Notes under the pieces: model-generated
Told to the model about the DNA's origin: nothing
The model's input: only the letters and a program-made list of their open reading frames with translations
Databases searched by the model: none
IMG/VR virus record: IMGVR_UViG_3300003886_000030
Span: 1 to 32,575 of that record
Reading direction: 5' to 3' (one strand)
DNA: 32,575 nt
Origin: a virus
Translations under genes and position numbers: made by a program
Shown here: piece by piece, positions 1 through 6,964 of the stretch
How the letters are laid out: each line of letters begins with the position of its first letter
Numbering within the stretch: the first letter of the stretch is position 1

Positions 1-91
1 TGTCTCTGTCTCTGTCTCTGTCTCTGTCTCTGTCTCTGTCTCTGTCTCTGTCTCTGTCTCTGTCTCTAGAGGATCACATTGATATCGACCT
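1..91. repeat. Terminal redundancy, left copy
   Basis: These 91 bases are identical to 32485-32575. The shared part holds eleven TGTCTC units plus 25 bases of unique sequence, so the match is not only microsatellite. Joining the ends keeps the initiator gene open in frame. I infer a circular assembly graph: either a circular or circularly permuted molecule, or an assembler overlap of one k-mer length. It need not be a physical terminal repeat. Confidence 0.93.
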
Positions 92-399
92 GATATCACA
101 TTGATATCATCGCGATCTAAAAAGCCCGAAATCTCCTCTAAGGACTTGATTACCTTAGTTAAGTCAATTCTCAATCTAAACGCAATTTCAGGCGCATCAG
201 GAATTCCCCCTTTCATATTAGGGTCTTCTGAGGCCAGCAGCCACAGACCTACTAAAACACGAAAAGAACAGTCTGATATCAAGTTGATATCATGTTGATC
301 CAGAATTTCCCGGTGTAATTTTATCCACGGTGGACGCCTATCTTTGAAGTGCTGAAACTTGTCCCAGTTTTTTATCCTTACTGACCTGATTTTTGCCAT
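1..399 (-). CDS. O-like replication initiator, N-terminal part (gene crosses the joint)
   Basis: This is the 5' part of a 254-aa gene that starts at 399, runs through base 1 and continues at 32484 down to 32119 in the same frame. The ATG at 399 lies 2 nt after the stop of the upstream regulator and has GGGGAAG ahead of it. Residues 1-110 begin MAKIRSVRIKNWDKF and look like the N-terminal DNA-binding part of phage replisome organisers (lambda O class, inferred). Next comes a linker of 13 Glu-Thr pairs encoded by the microsatellite, then the C-terminal domain. In lambda, O binds iterons inside its own gene and recruits P with the host DnaB helicase. GATATC iterons lie in this part too (70-300). 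The family role is confident from context and both halves; exact homology was not searched. Confidence 0.82.
   Translation of the reverse strand, partial: MAKIRSVRIKNWDKFQHFKDRRPPWIKLHREILDQHDINLISDCSFRVLVGLWLLASEDPNMKGGIPDAPEIAFRLRIDLTKVIKSLEEISGFLDRDDINVISGRYQCDPLETETETETETETETETETETET
70..300. other. Candidate replication origin: 11-bp GATATC iterons inside the initiator gene
   Basis: Perfect GATATC sites sit at 81, 92 and 103, exactly 11 bp apart, with a degenerate GATCTA at 114. A second cluster has GATATC at 275 and 286 and a degenerate GATCCA at 297, again 11 bp apart. The unit is TGATATC plus four variable bases. They encode the repeated peptide DIN(L/V)IS in the initiator. Clustered, helically phased iterons inside the initiator gene match the arrangement of lambda ori within O. 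The TGTCTC microsatellite borders the first cluster. Function is inferred. Confidence 0.7.
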
Positions 400-401
400 A
401 A

Positions 402-602
402 CTAATCTTCCCCAAGCGCAATAAACTCGCTTACGCTTATGTCAAAATATTTGCAAATATCAATTAAAGCGGAATGTCGAATTGCCCCCCGCCGAATCCA
501 GTTTGATATTAGCTGAGGATTTATTGACATTTCCTCAGCCATATCCCGATGTTTAACTCCCTTTTTAGCTATTGATAATCTCAATGATTTGCTTAAATCC
601 AT
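402..602 (-). CDS. XRE/Cro-like HTH regulator, first gene of replication operon
   Basis: A 66-aa protein starting MDLSKSLRLSIAKKG. A helix-turn-helix of the lambda-repressor/XRE type covers about residues 8-60, with recognition region near INPQLISNWIRRG, and the C-terminus is ISVSEFIALGED. I chose the ATG at 602 because AGAGG lies 7 nt upstream; an ATG at 617 (71 aa) has a weaker site. Its stop lies 2 nt before the initiator ATG, so it occupies the place of cro or cII ahead of O and P. It probably acts on the 20-bp repeats just upstream (646-685), which overlap the -35 region of its own promoter. Whether it is Cro- or CII-like cannot be told from sequence alone. Confidence 0.82.
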   Translation of the reverse strand: MDLSKSLRLSIAKKGVKHRDMAEEMSINPQLISNWIRRGAIRHSALIDICKYFDISVSEFIALGED

Positions 603-631
603 GCCTTGACCTCTCATCTGATAATGACCTA

Positions 632-660
632 AATATATATTAATTACGAATAGATTGCAA
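632..660 (-). promoter_or_regulatory. Promoter of the regulator-replication operon
   Basis: Read on the minus strand: -35 TTGCAA (655-660), 17-bp spacer, -10 TATATT (632-637). The -35 lies inside the first 20-bp repeat, so a protein bound there would block or control it. Expected start is near 625, giving a leader of about 22 nt. Confidence 0.6.
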
Positions 661-685
661 CAAATACGAATAGATTGCAACAAAT
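646..685. repeat. Two perfect 20-bp tandem repeats, candidate operators
   Basis: The unit 646-665 (ACGAATAGATTGCAACAAAT) is repeated exactly at 666-685, and a decayed third copy follows from 686. The 20-bp period is about two helical turns. The array sits between a minus-strand and a plus-strand promoter and next to an XRE-type regulator, which suggests operator sites. Confidence 0.65.
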
Positions 686-702
686 ATGAATATAAATAGT
701 CG

Positions 703-731
703 TTGACGAATGTTTTTAGTTAGATTACAGT
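703..731 (+). promoter_or_regulatory. Candidate promoter for the 765 operon
   Basis: TTGACG (703-708), 17-bp spacer and TACAGT (726-731) give a good -35 and a partial -10, just downstream of the tandem operators. It would drive the plus-strand genes starting at 765. Confidence 0.45.
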
Positions 732-764
732 TATCTTGTCAGCCGAATTAGGATTAAAGGAATC

Positions 765-1112
765 ATGAGAATATTATTTTTATTGATAGCGTTTTACTTG
801 TCTTTTTTTAACATCGAAAACGCAAAGTCCGACGCGCTATTAACTGCGGCAATTGCTTTTCATTTGACGGACTGGCTACAAACAAGGGAGATTGCAAAAA
901 ACAAAAAATATTATGAGAAAAATATTATTTTAGGTAAGTATCCAAGCACAATCCAAGTGGACGCTTACATGCTATCGTCTTTGCTAACCATGCTTGCAAT
1001 AGATAGCTTAATCACAAAAAAACATAAAAGTAAGTTTAGGGTTTTGTGGGCTATTGTTGGAGCGAGTTACGTCAGGGACAATTACTTAATTGGCATTAGA
1101 GTCTCATTTTAA
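765..1112 (+). CDS. Small membrane/secreted phage protein
   Basis: A 115-aa protein with a hydrophobic N-terminus (LFLLIAFYLSFFNI, a signal peptide or first helix), a second hydrophobic stretch around residues 67-82 and a third near VLWAIVGASYV. The pattern of a DW.QTR motif, then EKN..LG..PS, then a C-terminal NNYxIGI-like end is one I recall from uncharacterised proteins of proteobacterial phages; that memory is not a search result. AAAGGA precedes the ATG at unusually short spacing. It is the first gene of a plus-strand group opposite the replication operon, a position often used for accessory functions. No function is assigned. Confidence 0.75.
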   Translation: MRILFLLIAFYLSFFNIENAKSDALLTAAIAFHLTDWLQTREIAKNKKYYEKNIILGKYPSTIQVDAYMLSSLLTMLAIDSLITKKHKSKFRVLWAIVGASYVRDNYLIGIRVSF

Positions 1113-1232
1113 ATTAACGGTTATCAATCTATCCGATATGTCGCATGTTTTTGATGCGGACTGGTTGCGTTTTGGATGAAGGTGGCGGCCTCAATATATC
1201 AAATGCGAGTATAATTAGGATATTAGGGCTTA

Positions 1233-1370
1233 ATGAAAAAAAATAAAAAAGAAGCGCGGATGCACAGGGATAAGTTGTGGCCAAGAGGGTGCGCAAGTGC
1301 TATCATGACTCTTGCAGAAAAAAAGGAAATGATAGAGGCAACAGTCAATCAGGAGTTAGAGTTTGAATAG
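1233..1370 (+). CDS. Small basic hypothetical protein (45 aa)
   Basis: ATG at 1233 opens a 45-aa frame starting MKKNKKEARMHRDKLWPRG and ending QELEFE. TTAGGG lies about 5 nt upstream as a ribosome binding site. The stretch WPR..A..I..L.....MIEA also occurs, with the same spacing, in the 59-aa protein at 30273-30452, so the two may be distant relatives or share a fold. This supports translation more than length alone would. The flanking stretches 1113-1232 and 1371-1507 show no other gene. Function unknown. Confidence 0.5.
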   Translation: MKKNKKEARMHRDKLWPRGCASAIMTLAEKKEMIEATVNQELEFE

Positions 1371-1507
1371 TTGTTTGCGGGGACTATGGATTCGCTTTCT
1401 AAATTAAGCGCCTTGTGATTTTTTTAAGATGTAGCGTATATCAATAAATACGACTGAAGTATAAAAAAATATTAAGCTTAGGGCGGCCAATAAAATAAGG
1501 AATTAAA

Positions 1508-2080
1508 ATGAAAAAAACAATATTAGCGATGGCATTACTTGCGCTGTCTCTTAATGCTGAATCCAAGGAATGCACGATAACATGGGATGCCAGCAAGTCG
1601 CTAGATATTAAGGAATATCTGGTTTACGAAGTCGGGAAAAGTGATCCTATCTCGTCAACTGACAAACTGGAATACTTGCTTGGTGAGTGCTATGTGGCGG
1701 AATTTAAGGTTTCAGCAAAAAATAAATTCGGTGCCGAATCTGTAAAGTCAGTAGGCGCGAGAATACCAGATCAAGATAAACCTGAACAAGTATCGATAAA
1801 AGTAATTATTAACGAATCGACAGGTATAAATGAGTGCGTAATGTCGTGGGAAAGCGCCGATGGCGCTACCGGGTATACGGTATATAAAAACAATGACATT
1901 GAGCGGTCTCTTGGTGATCTTAATTACTCAATTCCAAGTTGCGAAAATGGATCTTATTCTGTGTCTGCAAATAACAAGTTCGGTATTGAATCGCCAAAAT
2001 CTAAGTTAGTCATTATCGATAACCCCAGACCACCAACAATGATTAGGTTTAAAATTACTGGCGTTATTGAGATTCAGTGA
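1508..2080 (+). CDS. Secreted protein with two FN3-like modules
   Basis: A 190-aa protein with a clear signal peptide (MKKTILAMALLALSLNAES; cleavage probably near residue 17-19). The mature part looks like two related fibronectin-III-type beta modules, about residues 20-88 and 93-170. Shared signatures are ITWDAS/MSWESA, then YLVYE/YTVYK, then FKVSAKNKFGAES/YSVSANNKFGIES. Each module contains cysteines that could pair in the periplasm or outside. AAGGA lies 6 nt before the ATG. Export and adhesion-like modules, together with a position outside the virion operon, suggest a product that modifies the infected cell surface; this is inferred. It could also be an envelope component of unknown purpose. 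Confidence 0.78.
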   Translation: MKKTILAMALLALSLNAESKECTITWDASKSLDIKEYLVYEVGKSDPISSTDKLEYLLGECYVAEFKVSAKNKFGAESVKSVGARIPDQDKPEQVSIKVIINESTGINECVMSWESADGATGYTVYKNNDIERSLGDLNYSIPSCENGSYSVSANNKFGIESPKSKLVIIDNPRPPTMIRFKITGVIEIQ

Positions 2081-2087
2081 TATCCCC

Positions 2088-2122
2088 AGCACTTCGAGCG
2101 TCTTTTTGGCGCTTGAAGTGCT
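2088..2122. terminator. Hairpin between convergent operons
   Basis: AGCACTTCGAGCG (2088-2100) pairs with CGCTTGAAGTGCT (2110-2122), a 13-bp stem with one G-U pair and a 9-base loop. It lies between the plus-strand gene ending at 2080 and the minus-strand gene ending at 2164. No U-run follows on either strand, so termination in both directions is likely from position but not proven. Confidence 0.5.
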
Positions 2123-2163
2123 ATGATAAGCTGGCATATTATCGACATAATTTACCTTGAAAC

Positions 2164-2574
2164 TTATGGTGCCACTTTCACTGCTTTCTTTTTATTGATA
2201 GCTGAACCGCCAAACTTTCTTACTGCTTGATAGCAAAGCCAAGCCCTAACGCTATTCATCCCATCTTCTTTGCACATTTTTTTCATTAGTTTGTCGGCCT
2301 TTTCTCTGTGACTTTTGTCGATTACCCCGGCTCGCATTAGCTGATAAATTGCATCATGCACAAGACTTGCTCTCATAAAGTTTTTTGTGTCTATTGCTGG
2401 GCCGCTTGCTCCATCCCACGCGTATCCTTTGCTTATGATTAACGTCCCCTCGGATTTTATAATCAAAAACTCACCGTGATGATTTTTTGAAACGAAAATT
2501 CCAGTGTCAATGGAATAAACTTCGTTTAATTGATATTTATAGCCAGACTTGTATTTAATTGATTTCAATTTCAT
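2164..2574 (-). CDS. DUF1353 phage protein
   Basis: A 136-aa protein with the DUF1353 hallmark GYAWDGASGPAIDT at about residues 50-63, followed by ASLVHDAIYQLMRAG. This family is common in tailed phages, often near lysis or tail genes; its biochemical role is not established. The ATG overlaps the stop of the lipoprotein gene by 4 bp (ATGA), so translation is coupled to the lysis genes. It is the last gene before the convergent hairpin. The family assignment is confident by motif; a role in lysis is only suggested by position. Confidence 0.82.
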   Translation of the reverse strand: MKLKSIKYKSGYKYQLNEVYSIDTGIFVSKNHHGEFLIIKSEGTLIISKGYAWDGASGPAIDTKNFMRASLVHDAIYQLMRAGVIDKSHREKADKLMKKMCKEDGMNSVRAWLCYQAVRKFGGSAINKKKAVKVAP

Positions 2575-2780
2575 TCCTTCTCTGCAAAGCCATATTCAGA
2601 CCCGCAGTGAACATGAATAGAATGCGGCTCAAACATTTTATCAGTCAGCCCGAGAATAATAATATCCCGATGAATTTCAGAGTGCGCGCAAAATTCATCA
2701 ACTTTCGATTTAGTTAAACTATTGAACCCGCCGCATCCAATTAAAAAAACACAACATAACAATAAGGCTGCTTTTATCAC
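2571..2780 (-). CDS. Small lipoprotein in the lysis cassette (possible spanin-type o-subunit)
   Basis: A 69-aa protein with a lipoprotein signal: hydrophobic residues 4-15, then lipobox LIGC with the lipidated cysteine at 16. Two further cysteines at 31 and 59 could form a disulfide in the periplasm. It starts with GTG, overlapping the endolysin stop (GTGA), so it is translationally coupled. Its place directly after holin and endolysin fits an outer-membrane spanin subunit (Rz1 role). However, it is not proline-rich as typical Rz1 proteins are, and no coiled-coil inner-membrane partner is visible. It could instead be an unrelated phage lipoprotein. Confidence 0.72.
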   Translation of the reverse strand: MIKAALLLCCVFLIGCGGFNSLTKSKVDEFCAHSEIHRDIIILGLTDKMFEPHSIHVHCGSEYGFAEKE

Positions 2781-3079
2781 CGTAGAGGCCTCCAGCTTAT
2801 ATGCATGTGCGTCGACTCAAGTATGACGATAAAGTCGTCGCCAAGAGCTGATTTTACAGAATCAACTACGGATTCCTTTTGCTTATCGGTGAAAAACCTT
2901 GTCCGGCAGTCGAAAGCGCGGCCATCATAATGATCGCTCCTCGTTTTGTGCTTACCTTCTCCTATCGATGTCACAGTTAATTCAAAGCCAATTTCTTGAT
3001 AAACCGAATCAACCAGCATCATTCCAACGACAGCTTCCGGCCTTATTCCGCCAATTCTTACGCCCGCTTTAAGTTTCAT
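2777..3079 (-). CDS. Mini endolysin, M15-family zinc DD-/L,D-peptidase
   Basis: A 100-aa enzyme expected to cut peptide bonds in peptidoglycan. The M15 signature SxHxxGxAxD is complete: S48, H50, G53, A55, D57. A second site ExxHxH gives E88 (likely catalytic base), H91 and H93, in ESTHMHISW. Zinc ligands would be H50, D57 and one of H91/H93, by analogy with T5-type endolysin. There is no signal peptide, so release depends on the holin encoded just upstream, with which it overlaps by 11 bp. At 100 residues it is shorter than T5 endolysin (137 aa) and lacks any cell-wall-binding domain. The family call is firm; bond specificity is unknown. Confidence 0.85.
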   Translation of the reverse strand: MKLKAGVRIGGIRPEAVVGMMLVDSVYQEIGFELTVTSIGEGKHKTRSDHYDGRAFDCRTRFFTDKQKESVVDSVKSALGDDFIVILESTHMHISWRPLR

Positions 3080-3263
3080 TTTTCTTCCTCACTTCCTGTA
3101 ACATTTTTCTTCGATAATAAAGATTTACCCCGGCAGACAACACGGCTACCCCAACGCTAACGGTCATCAGTATTTCATTGTAAGTCAGAACTCCATATCC
3201 CGCCGAAACTGTAGCCAAGTACGTAGTGCTCGTGGCTGTTGCTGCTGTAATCTCCTCTGTCAA
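3069..3263 (-). CDS. Holin, two-helix (phage 21 S-like)
   Basis: A 64-aa membrane protein with two hydrophobic segments, about residues 13-29 and 31-48, and a strongly basic tail (YYRRKMLQEVRKK). This layout matches class II holins such as phage 21 S, including the charged end after NLYYRR. It starts with TTG; GAGGGGG lies 7 nt upstream, and no in-frame ATG would leave both helices. A weak start codon fits tight control of lysis time. It overlaps the endolysin gene by 11 bp. Role: pore formation in the inner membrane, either releasing the endolysin or collapsing the membrane potential. Confidence 0.8.
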   Translation of the reverse strand: MTEEITAATATSTTYLATVSAGYGVLTYNEILMTVSVGVAVLSAGVNLYYRRKMLQEVRKKNET

Positions 3264-3331
3264 TTTAAATCCCCCTCTATGAAATGTATTTAAGTTATAA
3301 TTCGATATAAAACCTTTATAAGGAGTTTATT

Positions 3332-3502
3332 TTGCTCACTTTGTTTGTCTTTATTATTTATACTTTACTTTTAATCGGATGGGGCTATCTGGTTATGACG
3401 TTAAACTCGGACTTAATAACCGGCTTACTTATTGGTGCCATTACCATTGAAATGTACTATTGGCGAGTAACAAAACAGATAAGCCCGAATATAAATGACT
3501 AA
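3332..3502 (+). CDS. Plus-strand two-helix membrane peptide beside the lysis cassette
   Basis: A 56-aa frame starting with TTG (3332), preceded by a near-ideal AAGGAG (3320-3325) at 6-nt spacing. The protein begins LLTLFVFIIYTLLLIGWGY and has a second hydrophobic stretch ITGLLIGAITIEMYY, so two membrane helices, ending in WRVTKQISPNIND. A perfect TATAAT lies at 3296-3301, though without a good -35. It runs against the flow of all neighbours and overlaps the end of the ejection gene by 4 bp. Possible roles are superinfection exclusion, antiholin or host conversion; none is shown. The strong ribosome site is the main evidence that it is real. Confidence 0.6.
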   Translation: MLTLFVFIIYTLLLIGWGYLVMTLNSDLITGLLIGAITIEMYYWRVTKQISPNIND

Positions 3503-5532
3503 AGAGTCCCTGACGCACCCGCAATAAAACTCATTAATTTGTCGGAATTTCTCTCAGGAGAGACCCACCTAACAAACTGCTGAGGCCCCATAGTTTCTAT
3601 TTTCTTTGCCCAGCTTGGAAGTAAGTTACCTTTCTTTTCAATTTCCAGCAAGGTATCTTTTATTTCGTTAGTATCGCTAGTGAACAACCTGTCGGCTAAT
3701 TCTTTGTCGAGCCTAGAGTCCCTTGTCGCCGCTGTCATTCTTTTTATAAGGCGACTAACAGCCCACAAGTTTCCTGTGGTTGCCCCCCCTACGTCAGCTA
3801 TAGCGCTAGTATCAACGCTGAGTTCGGCTTGTAGCGCTTGATTTTTGGCAGTAGAAGAGTTCCCAGTAACTTTGTTTTTATTGTTATTAAATACCCTTTC
3901 CCTCTCCATTTCTCGTGCGAATTTTTTGAATTTTTTATTACTTCCAAACATTACCTCAATCGCTTCCCTCTGGTTTTCCGACCCGAATATTTTAGGATAA
4001 AGCGCGGGACTAACCCCTTCCAGAGTATCTTTTGTGTTTCTTATCACGCGAACAAGCTCATCTGCGGCACCAAGCCTATAAAGATCCTTTTCGGTAGATG
4101 ACATTCGATTAAACTGCTTTTTGCTTAACGAAGAATCCTTGCTTGATGATCGAAAAATGTTGCGCCCCTTATCCATCGCGTCTAAATTTTTAGCCGAATC
4201 CTCCCATACATTTCTTGCCGCCTTATAGGCTGGGTTTTGCTTGTCAATCTCATCAGAAATCATTCGTCTAACATTCCCGTAAATCCGCGCCTTATTGCCC
4301 CCGCCCTTAACCATTGGATTTATTAGTTTTTCCTCCATGTCGTCAACGGCTTTTTTCGTATAATCCCAAAGCAGCGTATTCGGATTATCGATGTCAATAT
4401 TCTTTATATTGTCAGGCAGATTCATGTCATCCTTTATGTTTTGAACCGCCTCTTTCATTGCCCTTTTTACGATGTCGTTATCTTTCAACGCCCTAAACAT
4501 TGGGGTGTCTTTTATTTCGGTCTCGTAAGCTGCCTTATATAGCGGCCCCGCCTCTTCGCCTCTTTGTCGAAAAATAGCGTCTTTTTTATCGTTGAAATCT
4601 TCACCGCTTATTTCATTTTCAATGTTTTCCTTGACTCTTCCGCGCTGGCCTTTTTGTCGTTTAAAATAGAATTTATTACCTTTATTCATTGCTCGTCCCG
4701 GCTGCTGAATAACTGCCTGAGAAAGCCCCATAACGTTATCGCCGCCAATATCCCCGACAGAGGCATTCGGCCCAAGCGACGCCATTCTGCGGCGAGCCTG
4801 TGTAGGGCTTATATTATCTTTGCCAAAAGCTTCGGATATTTTTCTCAAGGCTTTTGACTCTTGGCCCCTGAATACATCAGTTGACGCGCCGTAAGCCTTT
4901 CCAACGCCTTTTGCTATCAATGGCACCCCTACGCCAAAAGCCGCGCCTTGGCCCGCCCCTTTTAGCACGTCCATTGCCGTTTCCGTCGCAATGTCTGCTA
5001 TCGGTTGATTTGGGTCTTGATCAGAGTAGCCAGCACCAGCAATAGCGCCCGGAACTGCTCCGGCTGCCGCGTATTTCACGACTTTAGGTGCTCCAGCTAA
5101 TCTTCCGGCAACCCTAAGCCCGCCAATTCCGCCAGTCGCAAAACCCCCGGCAAGTTCGGCACCCATAGATTCCTTCGGGTATTCTTTGCGGAACTGCTCT
5201 TGCTCGTCCCTCGCCTCTGTGACAATCCGCTTGTAACTATCACCGAAAGACTCTTCGTCAGAAAAAAGCGAAGGAAACGATTGAATCGCCGCTGAAATTT
5301 CATCGCTTGTACCCAGCGTCGCCCCCTGAGCAAGCATAGATAACATGCCGCGCTTAAAGTCCGATTTATTTAGCTTTTGCGGCTCGGCTTCGCCCTCTAG
5401 GGCGGGTGTCTGCTGCATGTCTGATCGATCAGTAAATCCAGACATATTAGGCGCAATTTTAACGCTTTCATCTGATTGAGGCTGGAAATTAGACGACTTG
5501 TAACCCTCGTCGCTACGATCAACGAACTCCAT
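3499..5532 (-). CDS. Ejection/internal virion protein (P22 gp16-position)
   Basis: A 677-aa protein, last of three large proteins at the end of the virion operon, where P22 encodes gp7, gp20 and gp16. An N-terminal acidic region is followed by QGATLGTSDEISAA (about 70-83), which I recall from many phage ejection-type proteins. A glycine/alanine-rich, membrane-prone segment follows, about 130-215 (AGGFATGGIGG, AAAGAVPGAIAGAGYSD, GAGQGAAFGVGVPLIAKG). The rest is charged and helical. In P22 such proteins leave the virion with the DNA and help it cross the envelope. It overlaps the preceding gene by 14 bp. No lysozyme motif is evident. The role is inferred from order and composition. Confidence 0.7.
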   Translation of the reverse strand: MEFVDRSDEGYKSSNFQPQSDESVKIAPNMSGFTDRSDMQQTPALEGEAEPQKLNKSDFKRGMLSMLAQGATLGTSDEISAAIQSFPSLFSDEESFGDSYKRIVTEARDEQEQFRKEYPKESMGAELAGGFATGGIGGLRVAGRLAGAPKVVKYAAAGAVPGAIAGAGYSDQDPNQPIADIATETAMDVLKGAGQGAAFGVGVPLIAKGVGKAYGASTDVFRGQESKALRKISEAFGKDNISPTQARRRMASLGPNASVGDIGGDNVMGLSQAVIQQPGRAMNKGNKFYFKRQKGQRGRVKENIENEISGEDFNDKKDAIFRQRGEEAGPLYKAAYETEIKDTPMFRALKDNDIVKRAMKEAVQNIKDDMNLPDNIKNIDIDNPNTLLWDYTKKAVDDMEEKLINPMVKGGGNKARIYGNVRRMISDEIDKQNPAYKAARNVWEDSAKNLDAMDKGRNIFRSSSKDSSLSKKQFNRMSSTEKDLYRLGAADELVRVIRNTKDTLEGVSPALYPKIFGSENQREAIEVMFGSNKKFKKFAREMERERVFNNNKNKVTGNSSTAKNQALQAELSVDTSAIADVGGATTGNLWAVSRLIKRMTAATRDSRLDKELADRLFTSDTNEIKDTLLEIEKKGNLLPSWAKKIETMGPQQFVRWVSPERNSDKLMSFIAGASGTL

Positions 5533-6901
5533 ATTTAGCCCTCCACCCCTCTAATATCTCTTCTTTTGGCCGTCTTATTCTGCCGCCAGACTCGTCAACT
5601 TTCCATTGATTGTCTTCTATCCACTGATTGATGAAAATCGTTTTTCCGCTTACAGGGTTGACACCTAAAAGTGGGGTGTTGTTTATGTAGTCATCCCATT
5701 TTGATTTAACAGAAAAGCTATTCCTGTTCCCCCCCATTGCCTGTTCGTTATAAAATGCCGACTTATTCCTGAGCCTTATCGACTCCGAAAGCATTAGATT
5801 TGAAATGAATTGATTAGCCTCTTCTGGATTACTTAAATTCGCAAGCTCGTTTCTAGCTCTATTAGCATCTTTATCAGTCATTACCCCAGCTTGGATGGAC
5901 AGCTTTTCAGAGACAAGGCGCTCTTGTATTGATCTAAATCTGGCAACGTCATCAATGCTATCCAAAAACCCAATTGAATCATCATCCATTCCAGCCCAAG
6001 ACGCTAGAGCCGATGTAACTCTTTTCGACATATCAACTATTTCAGTTCCGGGGCCAGTGTTGACGTTGATCAATTGCTGGGCCTTAATTAAGCTAATTGT
6101 TGTAGCTGCTGACTCTGCCTTTTCTCCCGCATCATCCACTAATTTCTGAAACGATTTGGCGTTATATTCAGCCCCTTTTACTGCCGTAGTCTTCCTTGCT
6201 TCAAAATCAATCTCTTCTTCAGGTGATAAATTATTGTCGCCTTCGATGTTAACTAATGGCTGCTTTTGTCCGGGAGAATAACCCTCGATAGGTATCTGTC
6301 CGCCACGATTTCCAAACTGAACCAGCGAGCTATCCCCTTCTCTATTCGTGACCGACTGAGGCTGGCCGAATTTCTCTCGATATTTATCCTTTCCAGCGCT
6401 AAACATTGCAGCGCCTAGCTCGCTCATAACTCTAGCGGACTCTTCGCTGTACTCGCCTAAATCCGAAACATCAATCCCTTGCTGAGACAGAAATTCCTGC
6501 CCCCCAGACCATCTTTGACTTCTTGTCTGCTCATCTTCCGGCTCTAGAACCCAATTTGCATAACCCATCATTTGCTTCGCCTCTTCGGCGGCTTTCTTTC
6601 TTTCGCCCCCCTGTAGCCGCCTGACTCCTTCAATAGACTGAACAAGCTGCTGGCCTCGCTCTGGGTCTTGAGCCATTACTTGCTTAATCATTGATGTCTG
6701 CTGTCCGCTGGGAGCATTTAACGCACTGCTAGACATTTGCGACAATCGGCCCTGAAGTTCTTGCTTCCTTGCTCTATCGTCTATTTGACGCTCCATTTCT
6801 GACGTCTGCATTCTGTCCATTTTTATCGCTTGCCCCGCTCGATAAGCGCCGATCAAGTCTAACGGCTGCTGCCGCGTTAATATTGGCCTTGGCTGTATCA
6901 T
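5519..6901 (-). CDS. Ejection/internal virion protein (P22 gp20-position)
   Basis: A 460-aa, Gln-rich, mostly helical protein starting MIQPRPILTRQQPLDLIGAY. AAAGGA lies about 8 nt before the ATG. Residues 25-110 are charged and likely coiled coil (RQIDDRARKQELQGRL, RRLQGGERKKAAEEAKQ). A C-terminal helical domain runs about 230-400, and the end (NTPLLGVNPVSGKTIFIN..W) resembles the C-terminus of P22-type DNA ejection proteins as I remember them. It sits between two other ejection-type genes and overlaps the next by 14 bp, so the three products are probably made in fixed ratios. Confidence 0.68.
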   Translation of the reverse strand: MIQPRPILTRQQPLDLIGAYRAGQAIKMDRMQTSEMERQIDDRARKQELQGRLSQMSSSALNAPSGQQTSMIKQVMAQDPERGQQLVQSIEGVRRLQGGERKKAAEEAKQMMGYANWVLEPEDEQTRSQRWSGGQEFLSQQGIDVSDLGEYSEESARVMSELGAAMFSAGKDKYREKFGQPQSVTNREGDSSLVQFGNRGGQIPIEGYSPGQKQPLVNIEGDNNLSPEEEIDFEARKTTAVKGAEYNAKSFQKLVDDAGEKAESAATTISLIKAQQLINVNTGPGTEIVDMSKRVTSALASWAGMDDDSIGFLDSIDDVARFRSIQERLVSEKLSIQAGVMTDKDANRARNELANLSNPEEANQFISNLMLSESIRLRNKSAFYNEQAMGGNRNSFSVKSKWDDYINNTPLLGVNPVSGKTIFINQWIEDNQWKVDESGGRIRRPKEEILEGWRAKYGVR

Positions 6902-6964
6902 TCAATTATCCTTTAGCGTTTATCATTCGTCAGGGCTAAAATTGACGCCCTTAAATTTATGGTG

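Noticed and set aside
101-298. Plus-strand 65-aa frame
   Set aside because: It lies wholly over the N-terminal part of the initiator on the other strand and has no ribosome binding site.
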